Shown here one piece after another: positions 28,272 through 36,865 of a stretch of DNA of 64,000 nucleotides (the first letter of the stretch is position 1; each line of letters starts with the position of its first letter). A program made the position numbers and the translations under genes. This DNA is from Syntrophus sp. PtaU1.Bin005 (lineage in GTDB: Bacteria; Desulfobacterota; Syntrophia; Syntrophales; Syntrophaceae): positions 1 to 64,000 of the forward strand of contig MVRU01000001.1 in the NCBI GenBank assembly GCA_002067745.1, written 5' to 3'. The notes below the pieces were generated by a model. That model was not told the DNA's origin. It saw only the letters and a list, made by a program, of their open reading frames with translations, and did not search any database.

Positions 28272-28577
28272 ATGATCGAAGTTACGGAAAAGGCAGCTGA
28301 GAAAATCAAGGAATTTATACAGAGCCAGAAAGGGCCCGGCACGATCCGAATTCTTCTGCAGGACGAGGGGAGTAAACGCCCCTTTCTTCGCATGTTTTAT
28401 GACCAGCCTGCAGAGGGCGATGCATTCATTACAGAGCAGGAGATCACCTTTGCCATAGAGAAAGATCTCCTTGAAATGGCCAAGCCGATCCGGATTGATT
28501 ACGCGGAAATTGACGAGAAGCAGGTGGGGTTTCAGATCGTCTCCCGTCTGCCCATGGTCGGCTACAGGAGGCGTTGA
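28272..28577 (+). CDS. IscA/HesB-fold protein lacking cysteines
   Basis: 101 residues. MIEVTEKAAEKIKEFIQSQ and TIRILLQDEG, EITFAIEKDLLEMAKPIRIDY and GFQIVSRLP follow the A-type iron-sulfur carrier pattern, in which one cysteine normally sits after the LRI strand and two near the C-terminus. None is present here; the whole protein has no cysteine at all. It therefore cannot bind an iron-sulfur cluster in the normal way and is either a structural or regulatory descendant. Fold assignment rests on the spacing of strands and is moderate. It follows the P-loop gene by 63 bases and meets the convergent amidohydrolase gene. Confidence 0.65.
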   Translation: MIEVTEKAAEKIKEFIQSQKGPGTIRILLQDEGSKRPFLRMFYDQPAEGDAFITEQEITFAIEKDLLEMAKPIRIDYAEIDEKQVGFQIVSRLPMVGYRRR

Positions 28578-28701
28578 AAAGGGGTTTCGCTGGCGGGGGG
28601 CCTTACGAACCCTTCTCCGGGTGGGAAGGATGGCAACGTGCACCCACGGTGAAGTCAGGAGGGGCTGTCCTGCAAAGGCGGCCGAAAATCGTCGGCTCCC
28701 A

Positions 28702-30051
28702 TTACGCCGGCTTTCTAAGGGACTTCCGGACCCGCTCCGCAATCCGGTGAACCTGCCGCATGATTTCCTCTTCATTCAGGGACAGGAGCTTTCGGTCTTT
28801 CATGACCATGTTCCCGGCAATGAAAACGGTCTTCACATCGGAGCCGTTGACGGCATAAACGAGATGTGAATAGGGATTGTACATGGGGGTCAGGTGTGGG
28901 CGGTTCAGGTCGATCAGAATAAGATCCGCTTTTTTCCCGGCTTTCAGGCAACCTGTGACATCTCCCATTCCCAGAACGCGCGCCCCCTGCCGGGTGGCCA
29001 TGGCCACAACGGTTTCCGCGGGCATCAGGGTCGGATCCAGGTGACGCACCTTTTCGAGCTTGGCCGCCGTATCCATCTCCTGGAACATGTCCAGGCTGTT
29101 GTTGCTGGCACATCCATCGGTACCCAGCCCAACACAGACGCCCTCCTGGATCATCCTGGCGACGGGGGCAAATCCGGAAGCGAGCTTCATGTTGCTTTCC
29201 GGATTATAGACGACTTTGCACCCGGAGTCTCTGAAGATCCGGATCTCCTTCTCCTCCAGACAGACGCAATGAAAGGCGATGAGCCGCTCGTTGAGGCAGC
29301 CGAGTTCCTCAAGGTACGAAACGGCTTCCTGCCCGAGCTGTTTTTGAAGCTGCTTCTTTTCGGAAAGATTCTCCAGAAGATGAAGGGCGAGGGGAACCTG
29401 AAACTCCTCGGCCAGGTCCCTGGCCTGGAGGAGAAGCGTCCGGGAGCAGGTGTACAGGGAATGAGGCTCCACGGCGACCCGGATCAGCGGATCGCCGGAC
29501 CATCGCTCCAGGAGCTTCCGTGTGTAGGCCAGGCCTTCCGAAGGCGTTTTGGCATTCGGGGAGGGAAAGTCAAAAAGGACCTCTCCCAGAAGACAGCGCA
29601 TTCCAGCCGTGCGCGCAGCCTTTGCCGTCTCCTCTTCGAAAATGTACATATCACAGAACGTAGTCGTTCCTGACTTGATCATTTCCGCACAGGCCAGCAG
29701 ACTACCCCACCAGGCCAGTTCCTCATCCACATTTCTGGACTCGGCAGGAAAAATATAGTTGGTAAGCCAGTCCATCAGGTGCATGTCGTCGGCAATGCCC
29801 CGGAAACAGGTCATGGCGGCGTGGGTGTGGCTGTTGATCAACCCCGGCATGATGAGGGTATCCGTTCCGTCGATCAGGTTGGGGCTGGTGAACTTCCGCC
29901 GGAAATCCTCCTCCGTTCCAATGGCGGTGATGGAGTCTCCGACAATGGCGAGCGCTCCGTTCTCGATCACGGTCATGGCTTCGTCCAGACAGAGAATCGT
30001 TCCGCCCAGGATCAGCCCATCCACCGTTTCAAGTCTCGCGCCGTCTTCCAT
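28702..30051 (-). CDS. mtaD: Amidohydrolase, MTA/SAH deaminase type
   Basis: 449 residues from ATG 30051 (AAGG six bases upstream); the in-frame TTG 30063 is too close to its own AGGAG. Metal-dependent amidohydrolase barrel: PGLINSHTHAAM (HxH ligands), VEPHSLYTCS, IAFHCVCLEE and the aspartate in LGTDGCASNNSLDMF. This pattern belongs to the 5'-methylthioadenosine/S-adenosylhomocysteine deaminase group, though the closely related chlorohydrolase/TrzN-type enzymes share it. The upstream beta-lactamase-fold gene ends 15 bases before this start, so the two are co-transcribed. The probable role is recycling of the adenine part of S-adenosylmethionine by-products. Confidence 0.85.
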   Translation of the reverse strand: MEDGARLETVDGLILGGTILCLDEAMTVIENGALAIVGDSITAIGTEEDFRRKFTSPNLIDGTDTLIMPGLINSHTHAAMTCFRGIADDMHLMDWLTNYIFPAESRNVDEELAWWGSLLACAEMIKSGTTTFCDMYIFEEETAKAARTAGMRCLLGEVLFDFPSPNAKTPSEGLAYTRKLLERWSGDPLIRVAVEPHSLYTCSRTLLLQARDLAEEFQVPLALHLLENLSEKKQLQKQLGQEAVSYLEELGCLNERLIAFHCVCLEEKEIRIFRDSGCKVVYNPESNMKLASGFAPVARMIQEGVCVGLGTDGCASNNSLDMFQEMDTAAKLEKVRHLDPTLMPAETVVAMATRQGARVLGMGDVTGCLKAGKKADLILIDLNRPHLTPMYNPYSHLVYAVNGSDVKTVFIAGNMVMKDRKLLSLNEEEIMRQVHRIAERVRKSLRKPA

Positions 30052-30066
30052 GGTGACCTTCAACTC

Positions 30067-31332
30067 CTATGGAGAGCAGGAGGGATCTTCAAGGGAGCAT
30101 GTTTCATTTGCAGCTGCCTCGAAAAGTTCCGTTCCCTGGAAAAAGTAATAGTCGTAAAGATAGCGGGCTATCTGGGCCATGGCCTGTTCCTGCTGGGTGA
30201 TGCTTCGATTGGATGTTTTGATGAAGATGGCCAGGGCGACATGGCCCGCTTCGCCGGGCAGGGTCAGAATGGCCGCATCGTTCACCATGGACGGGCCGAT
30301 CGTACCGGTCTTGTTGGCCACCTTCATTCCGGGAGGGATCAGGTCCTTGATCCTGGAATTTCCCGTCTGGCAGCGTTCCATGATCCCCAGAAGCACGGAG
30401 GTGGTTTCCGGCTGAAGGGCCGTTCCATCGTATACCATGGCCAGGAGGCTCGTCATGGCGTCGGGGGACGCCGTGTCCCGGCGGTCGGTGTGGAAGCGGC
30501 TCTGCGCCCTTTTCAGCGTATCCGCCGGGACGCTGTCCCGCAGCCTGTTGTATTTTTGAAGCTGGAAGGCCTCCGGTGAGGGGAGATCCGAAATGCCGCG
30601 CCAGTCGGCCAGCATATTGAGCGTGGGGCGGCTGACGTCCATTTCCTGTATGCCCAGGCTTTTCATGGCCGCGGTGACGGCTGCCGGTCCGCCGGCGAGC
30701 TTCAGTATGGCATCGCTCGCCGTATTGTCGCTGATCAGGAGCATCAGCTCCAGAAGTTCCCGAACCGAATAGGACTCATCCTTTTTTTTAAAGGTCTTGA
30801 TGAGCCTGCCGCTGCCCGGGTGAATATCGCCGCTGCGCAGGGTGACGGTTGAATTCAGGCGGACCTCACCGCGATCCACCCGGCGGAGCAGCTGAACGGC
30901 TATGGGGATCTTGTAAACGCTCGCCATGGGAAACCGCTCCCCCCCGTTGAAGGAAAACGATCGTCCCGATTCAATGTGGAGGGCGCTCACTCCTACGGTT
31001 CCTCCCGCCAGCGCGGCCAGGCGCTTCACCTCCTGCTCCAGGCGCAGTTGAGCCCGTTCCGGTTCAGGGCCGGGCCGAGGAGCCGCTGCCGATTTGGATC
31101 GTTCCTGGAGCTGAGGCTGCATGGCGGCCGCTGCCGGCGTATCGAGTTTTTCCCGCGTTTTCGCATCGCTTGCCGATGCCGGGACATGTCCGGCCTCCAA
31201 CGGGACGGTCCCGACTACCGGGGGACAGGCCTCGGAAGGCGGGCACTGCGTTTTGCAGACAGTGCAGGAAACCGTCGATACGGAAATAACAGCCAGAAAG
31301 ACAAAATATTTGAGGAAATGTAATGTGATCAT
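30067..31332 (-). CDS. Class A beta-lactamase-fold lipoprotein, Glu166 replaced
   Basis: 421 residues. N-terminal signal with a possible lipobox cysteine at residue 23 (VSTVSC), then a 90-residue proline- and alanine-rich linker, then a serine-hydrolase domain from about residue 100. Catalytic SVYK (S138, K141), SDN (201-203) and KTG (341-343) are present. The omega loop reads S-R-P-T-L-N (234-239), placing arginine where class A enzymes have the general base Glu166. True beta-lactam hydrolysis is therefore doubtful; it could bind penicillin or cleave peptidoglycan peptides or another ester. Followed by an amidohydrolase gene in the same operon. Probably periplasmic and membrane-anchored. Confidence 0.83.
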   Translation of the reverse strand: MITLHFLKYFVFLAVISVSTVSCTVCKTQCPPSEACPPVVGTVPLEAGHVPASASDAKTREKLDTPAAAAMQPQLQERSKSAAAPRPGPEPERAQLRLEQEVKRLAALAGGTVGVSALHIESGRSFSFNGGERFPMASVYKIPIAVQLLRRVDRGEVRLNSTVTLRSGDIHPGSGRLIKTFKKKDESYSVRELLELMLLISDNTASDAILKLAGGPAAVTAAMKSLGIQEMDVSRPTLNMLADWRGISDLPSPEAFQLQKYNRLRDSVPADTLKRAQSRFHTDRRDTASPDAMTSLLAMVYDGTALQPETTSVLLGIMERCQTGNSRIKDLIPPGMKVANKTGTIGPSMVNDAAILTLPGEAGHVALAIFIKTSNRSITQQEQAMAQIARYLYDYYFFQGTELFEAAANETCSLEDPSCSP

Positions 31333-31533
31333 TGTCCTAAACCTGCCAGGTGTGGATTGGCAACACCGGGATCCGGGTTCGTGCGGGATTGGATGCGTCC
31401 CTTGTGATGCGGCCGGCCACTGAAGGTGAAAAGGCCGCGGCCGGGAAGCCTGTCCCTTCCGGAAAAAAGAAAAACCCCCCTGTTGATGATGAGGTCGAAT
31501 GTTGAAGGCAGTTATTGCGAGATTCGAGACGGG

Positions 31534-31866
31534 TCAAACATCATGGATTTCACGAAACTGCGGGCAGATCTCCGATGATCCCGGCTGGTACTTCCGGCAC
31601 ACCGATGGTCTTGTTTCATAAATGGAGCAGGCATAGTGACTGCCGTCCCACATCAGAAAAGAGCATCCGTGCAGGTAATGTCCGTCCAGCGATGAAACCA
31701 GGTGATCCCCGACCCACATGGCGTGCTCATGCTCGATGATGTGAAGAACGTCATCCCTGCCTTCCCTCTTCCATCGCTCGAGATCCTCGTCCGTCACATA
31801 GCAGTTTACGTTGGCCAGGCAGCAGGTGCCGCACTGTTTGCAGATGATCTGCACTGTCGATTCCAT
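31534..31866 (-). CDS. YkgJ-family cysteine-cluster protein
   Basis: 110 residues from ATG 31866, which has AAGGAGAG upstream; an ATG 108 bases earlier gives an unlikely N-terminus. The family cysteine pattern is clear: CKQCGTCC near the N-terminus, HGCSFL in the middle, and ACSIYETRPSVCRKYQP near the C-terminus. Such proteins are thought to bind zinc or an iron-sulfur cluster; a role in metal chaperoning or protein modification has been suggested for some. It lies on the minus strand, 201 bases upstream of the beta-lactamase-fold gene, and may have its own promoter. Confidence 0.88.
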   Translation of the reverse strand: MESTVQIICKQCGTCCLANVNCYVTDEDLERWKREGRDDVLHIIEHEHAMWVGDHLVSSLDGHYLHGCSFLMWDGSHYACSIYETRPSVCRKYQPGSSEICPQFREIHDV

Positions 31867-32245
31867 AGTTCTCTCCTTGGATCCGTTTTCCCGGACAGGC
31901 GAGAACCGTGCAGAATTGCATTCCGAAACACGATGACGTTTTTTTGAGAACACCAGGGCATCACGGATGGCCAACGCCCATCCGGGGAGTTGATATGACA
32001 GGAACAGACAGAGCGCCTCCCAACATCTCTGACGTTTGATCTCCTTGTCTCACAAGTTTCCGGACTCGTCAAGCCCTATGGCAGATCTTTTTACACGGAA
32101 CAATCCGGCATGATCAGCAAACCAGGGAAGGGGATTCATCAGAGGTATTCCGGTCGGGATCATGCGCGGACCGGACCTTATAGCCGATTTCCGTCGCAGG
32201 ATCGAATCAGGATGTCACAGGATGACGCACAGGTTCAGGCCGTCA

Positions 32246-32274
32246 TTGACAAGACTTCTAAAAACAGGAATACT
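32246..32274 (+). promoter_or_regulatory. Candidate promoter of heavy-metal ATPase
   Basis: TTGACA at 32246-32251 and AATACT at 32269-32274 with a 17-base spacer. The start point would fall near 32281, at the inverted repeat GGCGCAT / ATGCGCC. Confidence 0.45.
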
Positions 32275-32282
32275 TCATAAAT

Positions 32283-32304
32283 GGCGCATCTCAGGACATG
32301 CGCC
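32283..32304. promoter_or_regulatory. Inverted repeat at probable start of ATPase transcript
   Basis: GGCGCAT (32283-32289) and ATGCGCC (32298-32304), 8-base spacer. It directly follows the candidate promoter, the usual place for a metal-sensing repressor (ArsR/SmtB type), although no such regulator lies in this window. It could also be a simple mRNA hairpin. Confidence 0.35.
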
Positions 32305-32402
32305 TCAGCTTCCCCAAAGGCCGTCTTCTATGGTGAAAGGATGAAGATACAGGGCTGCAGACGGCCGGAGAAAGAGATCTCCCTGGAGGGTACGCGGGAT
32401 TC

Positions 32403-34784
32403 ATGAGAGAGCGTTGCGAGGAAAAGAAGGAATGGGCGTCTTCCCGGACCTTTCAGGTCACGGGACTGGACTGCGCGGACTGCGCCGCCAAACTGGAGAA
32501 GGCGGTCAGGAGGGTCCCCGGAGTCGTTTCCGCTGCGGTCGCCTTTCCTCAGGGACGGCTCAGTGTGCACCTTGATGAGGCGGGTCTCGAGGATGAAATC
32601 ATCCTCCGGAAGGTAAGGGCGCTCGGGTACGATGCGACGGCAGAGGAGAGAGGCGCCTTTGAAGGGCGGGAATCCACCTTTCGAATCTTCGGATTGGACT
32701 GTGTGGACTGCGCCGCCAGGCTCGAAAAGGGAATCCGCGGGATCCCCGGCGTGGAAAGGGCGGATGTGGATTTCAGCTCTTCGAAGGCGCATGTGGTTCA
32801 TCGGGGGCCTGTTTCGGACATCCTGGCTACCCTGGAAAGGATGGGGTATCCCGGACGCATTGACCAGCCGTTGAAGAGCCGCGAGGCGTTGCCCTTCTGG
32901 AAAACCAACATCTATATCCTGCCGACGGCCGTTTCCCTCGTCATGCTGATGTCGGGTTTTATTTCGGGAATAGCAGGTGCGCCGGGCGGCACAGCCACGG
33001 CCTTCTTTGCAGCCGGAATCGCTCTGGGCGGTTTTCTGCCGCTGCGAAACGGGATATCGGTGCTGGTCAACGCCCGCGAACTGGACATGAACGTCCTGAT
33101 GATGACCGCTGTCATCGGCGCTGCGGCCCTTCGCCAGTTTGAGGAAGCGGCGACGGTGGTCTTTCTCTTCTCCCTGGGAAACGCCCTGCAGGGGTATACA
33201 CTGGACAAAACCAGGAACGCCATCCGCTCCCTGATGGACCTGTCCCCTGCTGAAGCCCTGATCCGCCGCAGGGGGGCCGAAACAACCCTCCCGCTGGAAG
33301 AGATCCGGATCGGTGATGTGATGATCATCCGCCCCGGGGAAAGGATCGCCATGGATGGGCTGGTGGCGGCAGGAGTCTCCACGGTGAACCAGGCGCCGAT
33401 TACCGGCGAATCTCTGCCCGTGGAAAAAGCCGTGGGCGACGAGGTCTTTGCCGGAACCATCAACGAGCGGGGGGCCCTGGAAGTCCATGTCACCCGATCG
33501 GCAGGGGACAACACCCTGTCGCGGATCATCGGGATGGTTGAAAGGGCGCAGGCGCGGCGGGCCCCTTCCCAGCAGTTGATCGAAAAGTTCGCCCGGTTTT
33601 ATACCCCTGCGGTTCTCGTTGGCGCTTTTCTCGTCGCAACTCTCCCGACCTTGGTTTTCGGGGAGCCCTTCTCCAAGTGGTTCTATGAGGCCATGGCGAT
33701 GCTGCTGGTCGCCTGCCCCTGCGCTCTGGTGATTTCCACCCCTGTTTCCGTCGTCTCCGCCATCGGCAGCGCTGCGAGAAGGGGCGTTCTGATCAAAGGG
33801 GGCGCTTATCTTGAAGAGATGGGGTCCCTGACCGTGATGGCCTTTGACAAGACGGGAACCCTGACCGCCGGAAAACCCCGGGTGACCGATGTCCTTCCGG
33901 CCGCCGGCCATTCCGAAGAGGAGATTCTGGCCATCGCGGCGGCCATTGAATGCCGTTCCGAACATCCCCTGGGCGAGGCGATTTACCGGAATGCCCGGGA
34001 AAAAGGCCTCAGCATACCGTCGATGACCGATTTTGATTCCGTTCCCGGCCGGGGCGCCGTGGGAACGGTGGATGGAACATCCTATTCCATCGGCAACGCC
34101 CGGTTTTTTCTGGAGAGAGGCTGGGATCTCGAAGAGATGGAAAAGGGTATCGCCGGGCTCCAGAACGAAGGAAAGACGGTTGTGATCCTTGGCGAAGGGG
34201 CCAGCATCCTGGGCCTGATCGCCGTGGCGGACGTATTGAGGGAGAACAGCCGACAGGCTCTGGAGGATCTTCGGAAGATCGGAATTCGAAAAACGATCAT
34301 GCTGACTGGAGACCATGAGAGCACGGCCAGGGTCGTGGCCGCCCAGGCGGGGGTGGATGAGTTCCGGGCCGATCTGCTTCCTGAGGACAAGATGGAGGCC
34401 ATGAACGATCTGCTGGCCCGATACCGGAAAGTGGCCATGGTGGGAGATGGAGTAAACGATGCGCCCGCCATGGCCGTCTCCACGGTGGGAATCGCCATGG
34501 GAACGGCCGGAACCGACGCCGCCCTTGAAACCGCGGATATCGCCCTGATGGCGGACGACCTGACGAAGCTATCCTACGCGGTGGAATTGAGCCGACGGAC
34601 CCTGCGCATCATAAAACAGAACATTTTTGCCGCACTGGTCATCAAAGGGGCGATCCTTCTCCTGGTTTTTCCCGGATGGCTGACCCTCTGGCTGGCGGTG
34701 GTGGGCGATATGGGAAGCTCCCTCCTGGTGACCCTCAACGCCATGAGGCTGCTTCGGGACGGGCGTCGGGAAGAAAGGCGCTGA
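32403..34784 (+). CDS. Zn/Cd/Pb-type P1B ATPase
   Basis: 793-residue inner-membrane metal exporter. Two N-terminal heavy-metal-associated domains, each with GLDCxDCAAxLE (about 17-80 and 88-150). Then membrane helices, actuator motif TGESLPV, the metal-site ACPCALVISTP (C438-P-C440), the phosphorylated aspartate in DKTGTLT (D482), HP motif SEHPLGE and hinge GDGVNDAP. The CPC with ISTPVSVVSAIGSAARRGVLIKGG is the CadA/ZntA pattern, so zinc, cadmium or lead is more likely than copper. The promoter and inverted repeat upstream are listed separately. It converges with the PII gene. Confidence 0.93.
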   Translation: MRERCEEKKEWASSRTFQVTGLDCADCAAKLEKAVRRVPGVVSAAVAFPQGRLSVHLDEAGLEDEIILRKVRALGYDATAEERGAFEGRESTFRIFGLDCVDCAARLEKGIRGIPGVERADVDFSSSKAHVVHRGPVSDILATLERMGYPGRIDQPLKSREALPFWKTNIYILPTAVSLVMLMSGFISGIAGAPGGTATAFFAAGIALGGFLPLRNGISVLVNARELDMNVLMMTAVIGAAALRQFEEAATVVFLFSLGNALQGYTLDKTRNAIRSLMDLSPAEALIRRRGAETTLPLEEIRIGDVMIIRPGERIAMDGLVAAGVSTVNQAPITGESLPVEKAVGDEVFAGTINERGALEVHVTRSAGDNTLSRIIGMVERAQARRAPSQQLIEKFARFYTPAVLVGAFLVATLPTLVFGEPFSKWFYEAMAMLLVACPCALVISTPVSVVSAIGSAARRGVLIKGGAYLEEMGSLTVMAFDKTGTLTAGKPRVTDVLPAAGHSEEEILAIAAAIECRSEHPLGEAIYRNAREKGLSIPSMTDFDSVPGRGAVGTVDGTSYSIGNARFFLERGWDLEEMEKGIAGLQNEGKTVVILGEGASILGLIAVADVLRENSRQALEDLRKIGIRKTIMLTGDHESTARVVAAQAGVDEFRADLLPEDKMEAMNDLLARYRKVAMVGDGVNDAPAMAVSTVGIAMGTAGTDAALETADIALMADDLTKLSYAVELSRRTLRIIKQNIFAALVIKGAILLLVFPGWLTLWLAVVGDMGSSLLVTLNAMRLLRDGRREERR

Positions 34785-34846
34785 AGAGCCATTCCACTCC
34801 GTTCCCCCCGCCGGGAGAAATTCAATCGATTGGAGAAGCTGATATC

Positions 34847-35233
34847 TCAGGCTTTTGCCTTCCCTTTTCTGGCATCGATGTCGCCGGGATAGACCATGGC
34901 ATCCTGGCCCCGCTCCCGGGTCCGGACACGAATCGCCTCGTCCACGGGATAGATAAAAATGAGGCCGTCTCCCGGCTCACCCGTATGAGCCGAATGGAGG
35001 ATGGCATCGATCGCCGCTTCCAGGTTACGGTCGCTTAAAACGATGTTGACCTGGATCTTGGGAAGCAAATTGACCTGATAAGTCCCTGCCCGGCCGACCA
35101 GCTTTATTCCCCCCTGGCGGCCCTGTCCCCGGACTTCGAACATGTTCAATCCAACGATGCCGATTTCGGACAGGGCCGCCTTGACGTCGTTTACTTTATC
35201 TTCACGGATAATGGCTTCGATTTTTCTCAGCAT
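34847..35233 (-). CDS. PII-family nitrogen regulator, atypical T-loop
   Basis: 128 residues, slightly longer than the usual 112. MLRKIEAIIREDKVNDVKAAL, TGEPGDGLIFIYPVDEAIRVRT and the B-loop are typical of PII proteins. The T-loop region reads GQGRQGGIKLVGRAGTYQV: glycine stands where classical GlnB/GlnK have Tyr51, so uridylylation at that site is impossible. It follows amtB by 60 bases on the same strand, so it should act as the AmtB gate, with ligand binding (ADP, ATP, 2-oxoglutarate) as its signal. The tail IDARKGKAKA is an extra basic end. Confidence 0.9.
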   Translation of the reverse strand: MLRKIEAIIREDKVNDVKAALSEIGIVGLNMFEVRGQGRQGGIKLVGRAGTYQVNLLPKIQVNIVLSDRNLEAAIDAILHSAHTGEPGDGLIFIYPVDEAIRVRTRERGQDAMVYPGDIDARKGKAKA

Positions 35234-35293
35234 GCTGATCTCTCCAGGTTCAAGAAATAGGGTTATGGATCTCCTCGAAGTGAAACATAGGCG

Positions 35294-36520
35294 TTACGAA
35301 TAGGAGCGTTCCCCGTGGGAACTGATGTCCAGGCCGACTTCTTCGGCCATGGGGGATACGCGCAGCCCGATGCTGGCGTGAAGGATCCTGGCCAGCAGGT
35401 AGGTCATTCCGAAGGAAAAGACGATGGTGACGACAACGGCCAGAAGCTGAACGCCGATCTGTTCCGGATTTCCGAAGAATAGGCCGTTCCGGCCGTCCAC
35501 GTTCACGGCAACGGTAGCGAACAGTCCGGTAGCGATCATCCCCCAGGTGCTGGCCATACCGTGGCAGGCCCACACATCCAGGGACTCGTCGAGTCTGCGC
35601 CGGTCCCGGAAGCGCATGGCGTAATAGGACAGGGGGGCGGCCACGGCCCCCACGGCGATGGAGGCCAGCGGTGTGATATAGCCGGAAGCCGGCGTAACCG
35701 CCGCAAGCCCGACGACCATCCCCGTTACGATTCCCAGGGTGCTTGGCCTCCCGTCCAGCCAAGAAAGAAACATCCAGACGAGACCGGCGGTTGCCGCCGA
35801 TGTGTTCGTCGTAAGCAGGGCGTTGACGGCCACACCATTGGCCGCCAGGGCGCTGCCGGCGTTGAAGCCGAACCACCCCACCCACAGCAGTCCAGCCCCC
35901 AGGACCGTCAGGGGAATATTGTTGGGTTCCAGGGAGCCGTTGCCGAATCCCTTGCGGGGTCCGATGACGATGGCAAAGGCCAGTGCCGAAAAGCCGGCGG
36001 CAATGTGAACCACCGTCCCTCCGGCGAAGTCCAGAACGCCCATGGTTTTCAGCCAGCCGCCCTGGCCCCAGACCCAGTGACACAGGGGGTCATAGATCAG
36101 AGTGGCCCACAGCAGGCTGAAGAGCAGAAAGCTCTTGAACTTGATCCGCTCCACGAAGGCGCCGGTAATCAGAGCCGGGGTAATGACGGCAAACATCATT
36201 TGAAAAGCGGCAAACAGCCCGTGGGGGATGGTTTTGCAGTAATCGTCGTTGGGCTGGGCGCCGACTCCCAGAAAGCCGACAAAATCAAGCCCCCCGATCA
36301 GCCCGTTGATATCCGGGCCAAAGGCGAGGGAATAGCCGAAAACGATCCACTGCAGACCGATGAGAGACAGAAATATGTAACTGAGGGTCAGCGTGGAAAG
36401 AACATTTTTTCTGCGGACCATCCCCCCGTAAAAAAAGGCGAGGGCCGGCGTCATCAACAGCACCAGGGAGCAACAAACCAGGATCCAGGCCGTATCGCCG
36501 GCATTGATCGTACTGAGCAT
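35294..36520 (-). CDS. amtB: Ammonium transporter
   Basis: 408 residues from ATG 36520; GGAGG lies six bases upstream, and the adjacent ATG 36523 is an equal-sense alternative. About eleven membrane helices. FFYGGMVRRKNVLS in helix 1, the family signature DFAGGTVVHIAAGFSAL with the pore histidine, and CHGMASTWGM with the second conserved histidine are visible. It imports ammonium or ammonia under nitrogen limitation and is paired with the PII gene downstream. A 17-bp palindrome lies 112 bases upstream of the start and could be the nitrogen-control site. No sigma-54 -24/-12 site was found by eye. Confidence 0.95.
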   Translation of the reverse strand: MLSTINAGDTAWILVCCSLVLLMTPALAFFYGGMVRRKNVLSTLTLSYIFLSLIGLQWIVFGYSLAFGPDINGLIGGLDFVGFLGVGAQPNDDYCKTIPHGLFAAFQMMFAVITPALITGAFVERIKFKSFLLFSLLWATLIYDPLCHWVWGQGGWLKTMGVLDFAGGTVVHIAAGFSALAFAIVIGPRKGFGNGSLEPNNIPLTVLGAGLLWVGWFGFNAGSALAANGVAVNALLTTNTSAATAGLVWMFLSWLDGRPSTLGIVTGMVVGLAAVTPASGYITPLASIAVGAVAAPLSYYAMRFRDRRRLDESLDVWACHGMASTWGMIATGLFATVAVNVDGRNGLFFGNPEQIGVQLLAVVVTIVFSFGMTYLLARILHASIGLRVSPMAEEVGLDISSHGERSYS

Positions 36521-36631
36521 CATAAACCTCCGTCTGTGTAAATGGCTCCCCATCATGGCAATAATCCTTCCACAGGAAAATATCCTGTAATATCGTTGGA
36601 ATGATCCATTGTGATCCCGGGAGAACGTAAC

Positions 36632-36648
36632 GGAATTGTGACAATTCC
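36632..36648. promoter_or_regulatory. Perfect palindrome upstream of amtB
   Basis: GGAATTGT, central G, ACAATTCC. Perfect 8-bp arms in the 345-base divergent region between amtB and the DUF2939 gene. A second, shorter inverted repeat (CAGGA/TCCTG) lies at 36575-36590. Good candidate operator; the regulator is unknown. Confidence 0.45.
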
Positions 36649-36865
36649 AGGAGCATTCAACATAATTGTCCCATTCGTAAGCGCTTTTTGTTGATCTGGG
36701 ACCGCGCAGCCCTGAATCCCGGGTGCGTTTAATCGTTGCATCCGAAGATCTTTACCCTTATGGTAAGGGATCTTTGTAAGAATGAGGCATGGTGAGGGGG
36801 AAATCATCCTTCCGGCGGCACATCATCCTTGGTCGTTCCGGCTGAAGGGAAGGAGAGCAGCAGAT

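Larger units (their letters stand above)
31867..32402. other. Divergent gap before heavy-metal ATPase
   Basis: 535 bases without a credible gene. Frames are short and lack motifs. A promoter-like pair and an inverted repeat close to the ATPase start are listed separately. The rest (31867-32240) shows nothing I can name. Confidence 0.5.

Noticed and set aside
32328-34316. Open frame of 662 codons on the minus strand
   Set aside because: Antisense to the heavy-metal ATPase, which has complete motifs; composition is rich in G, R, H and P as expected of a shadow.
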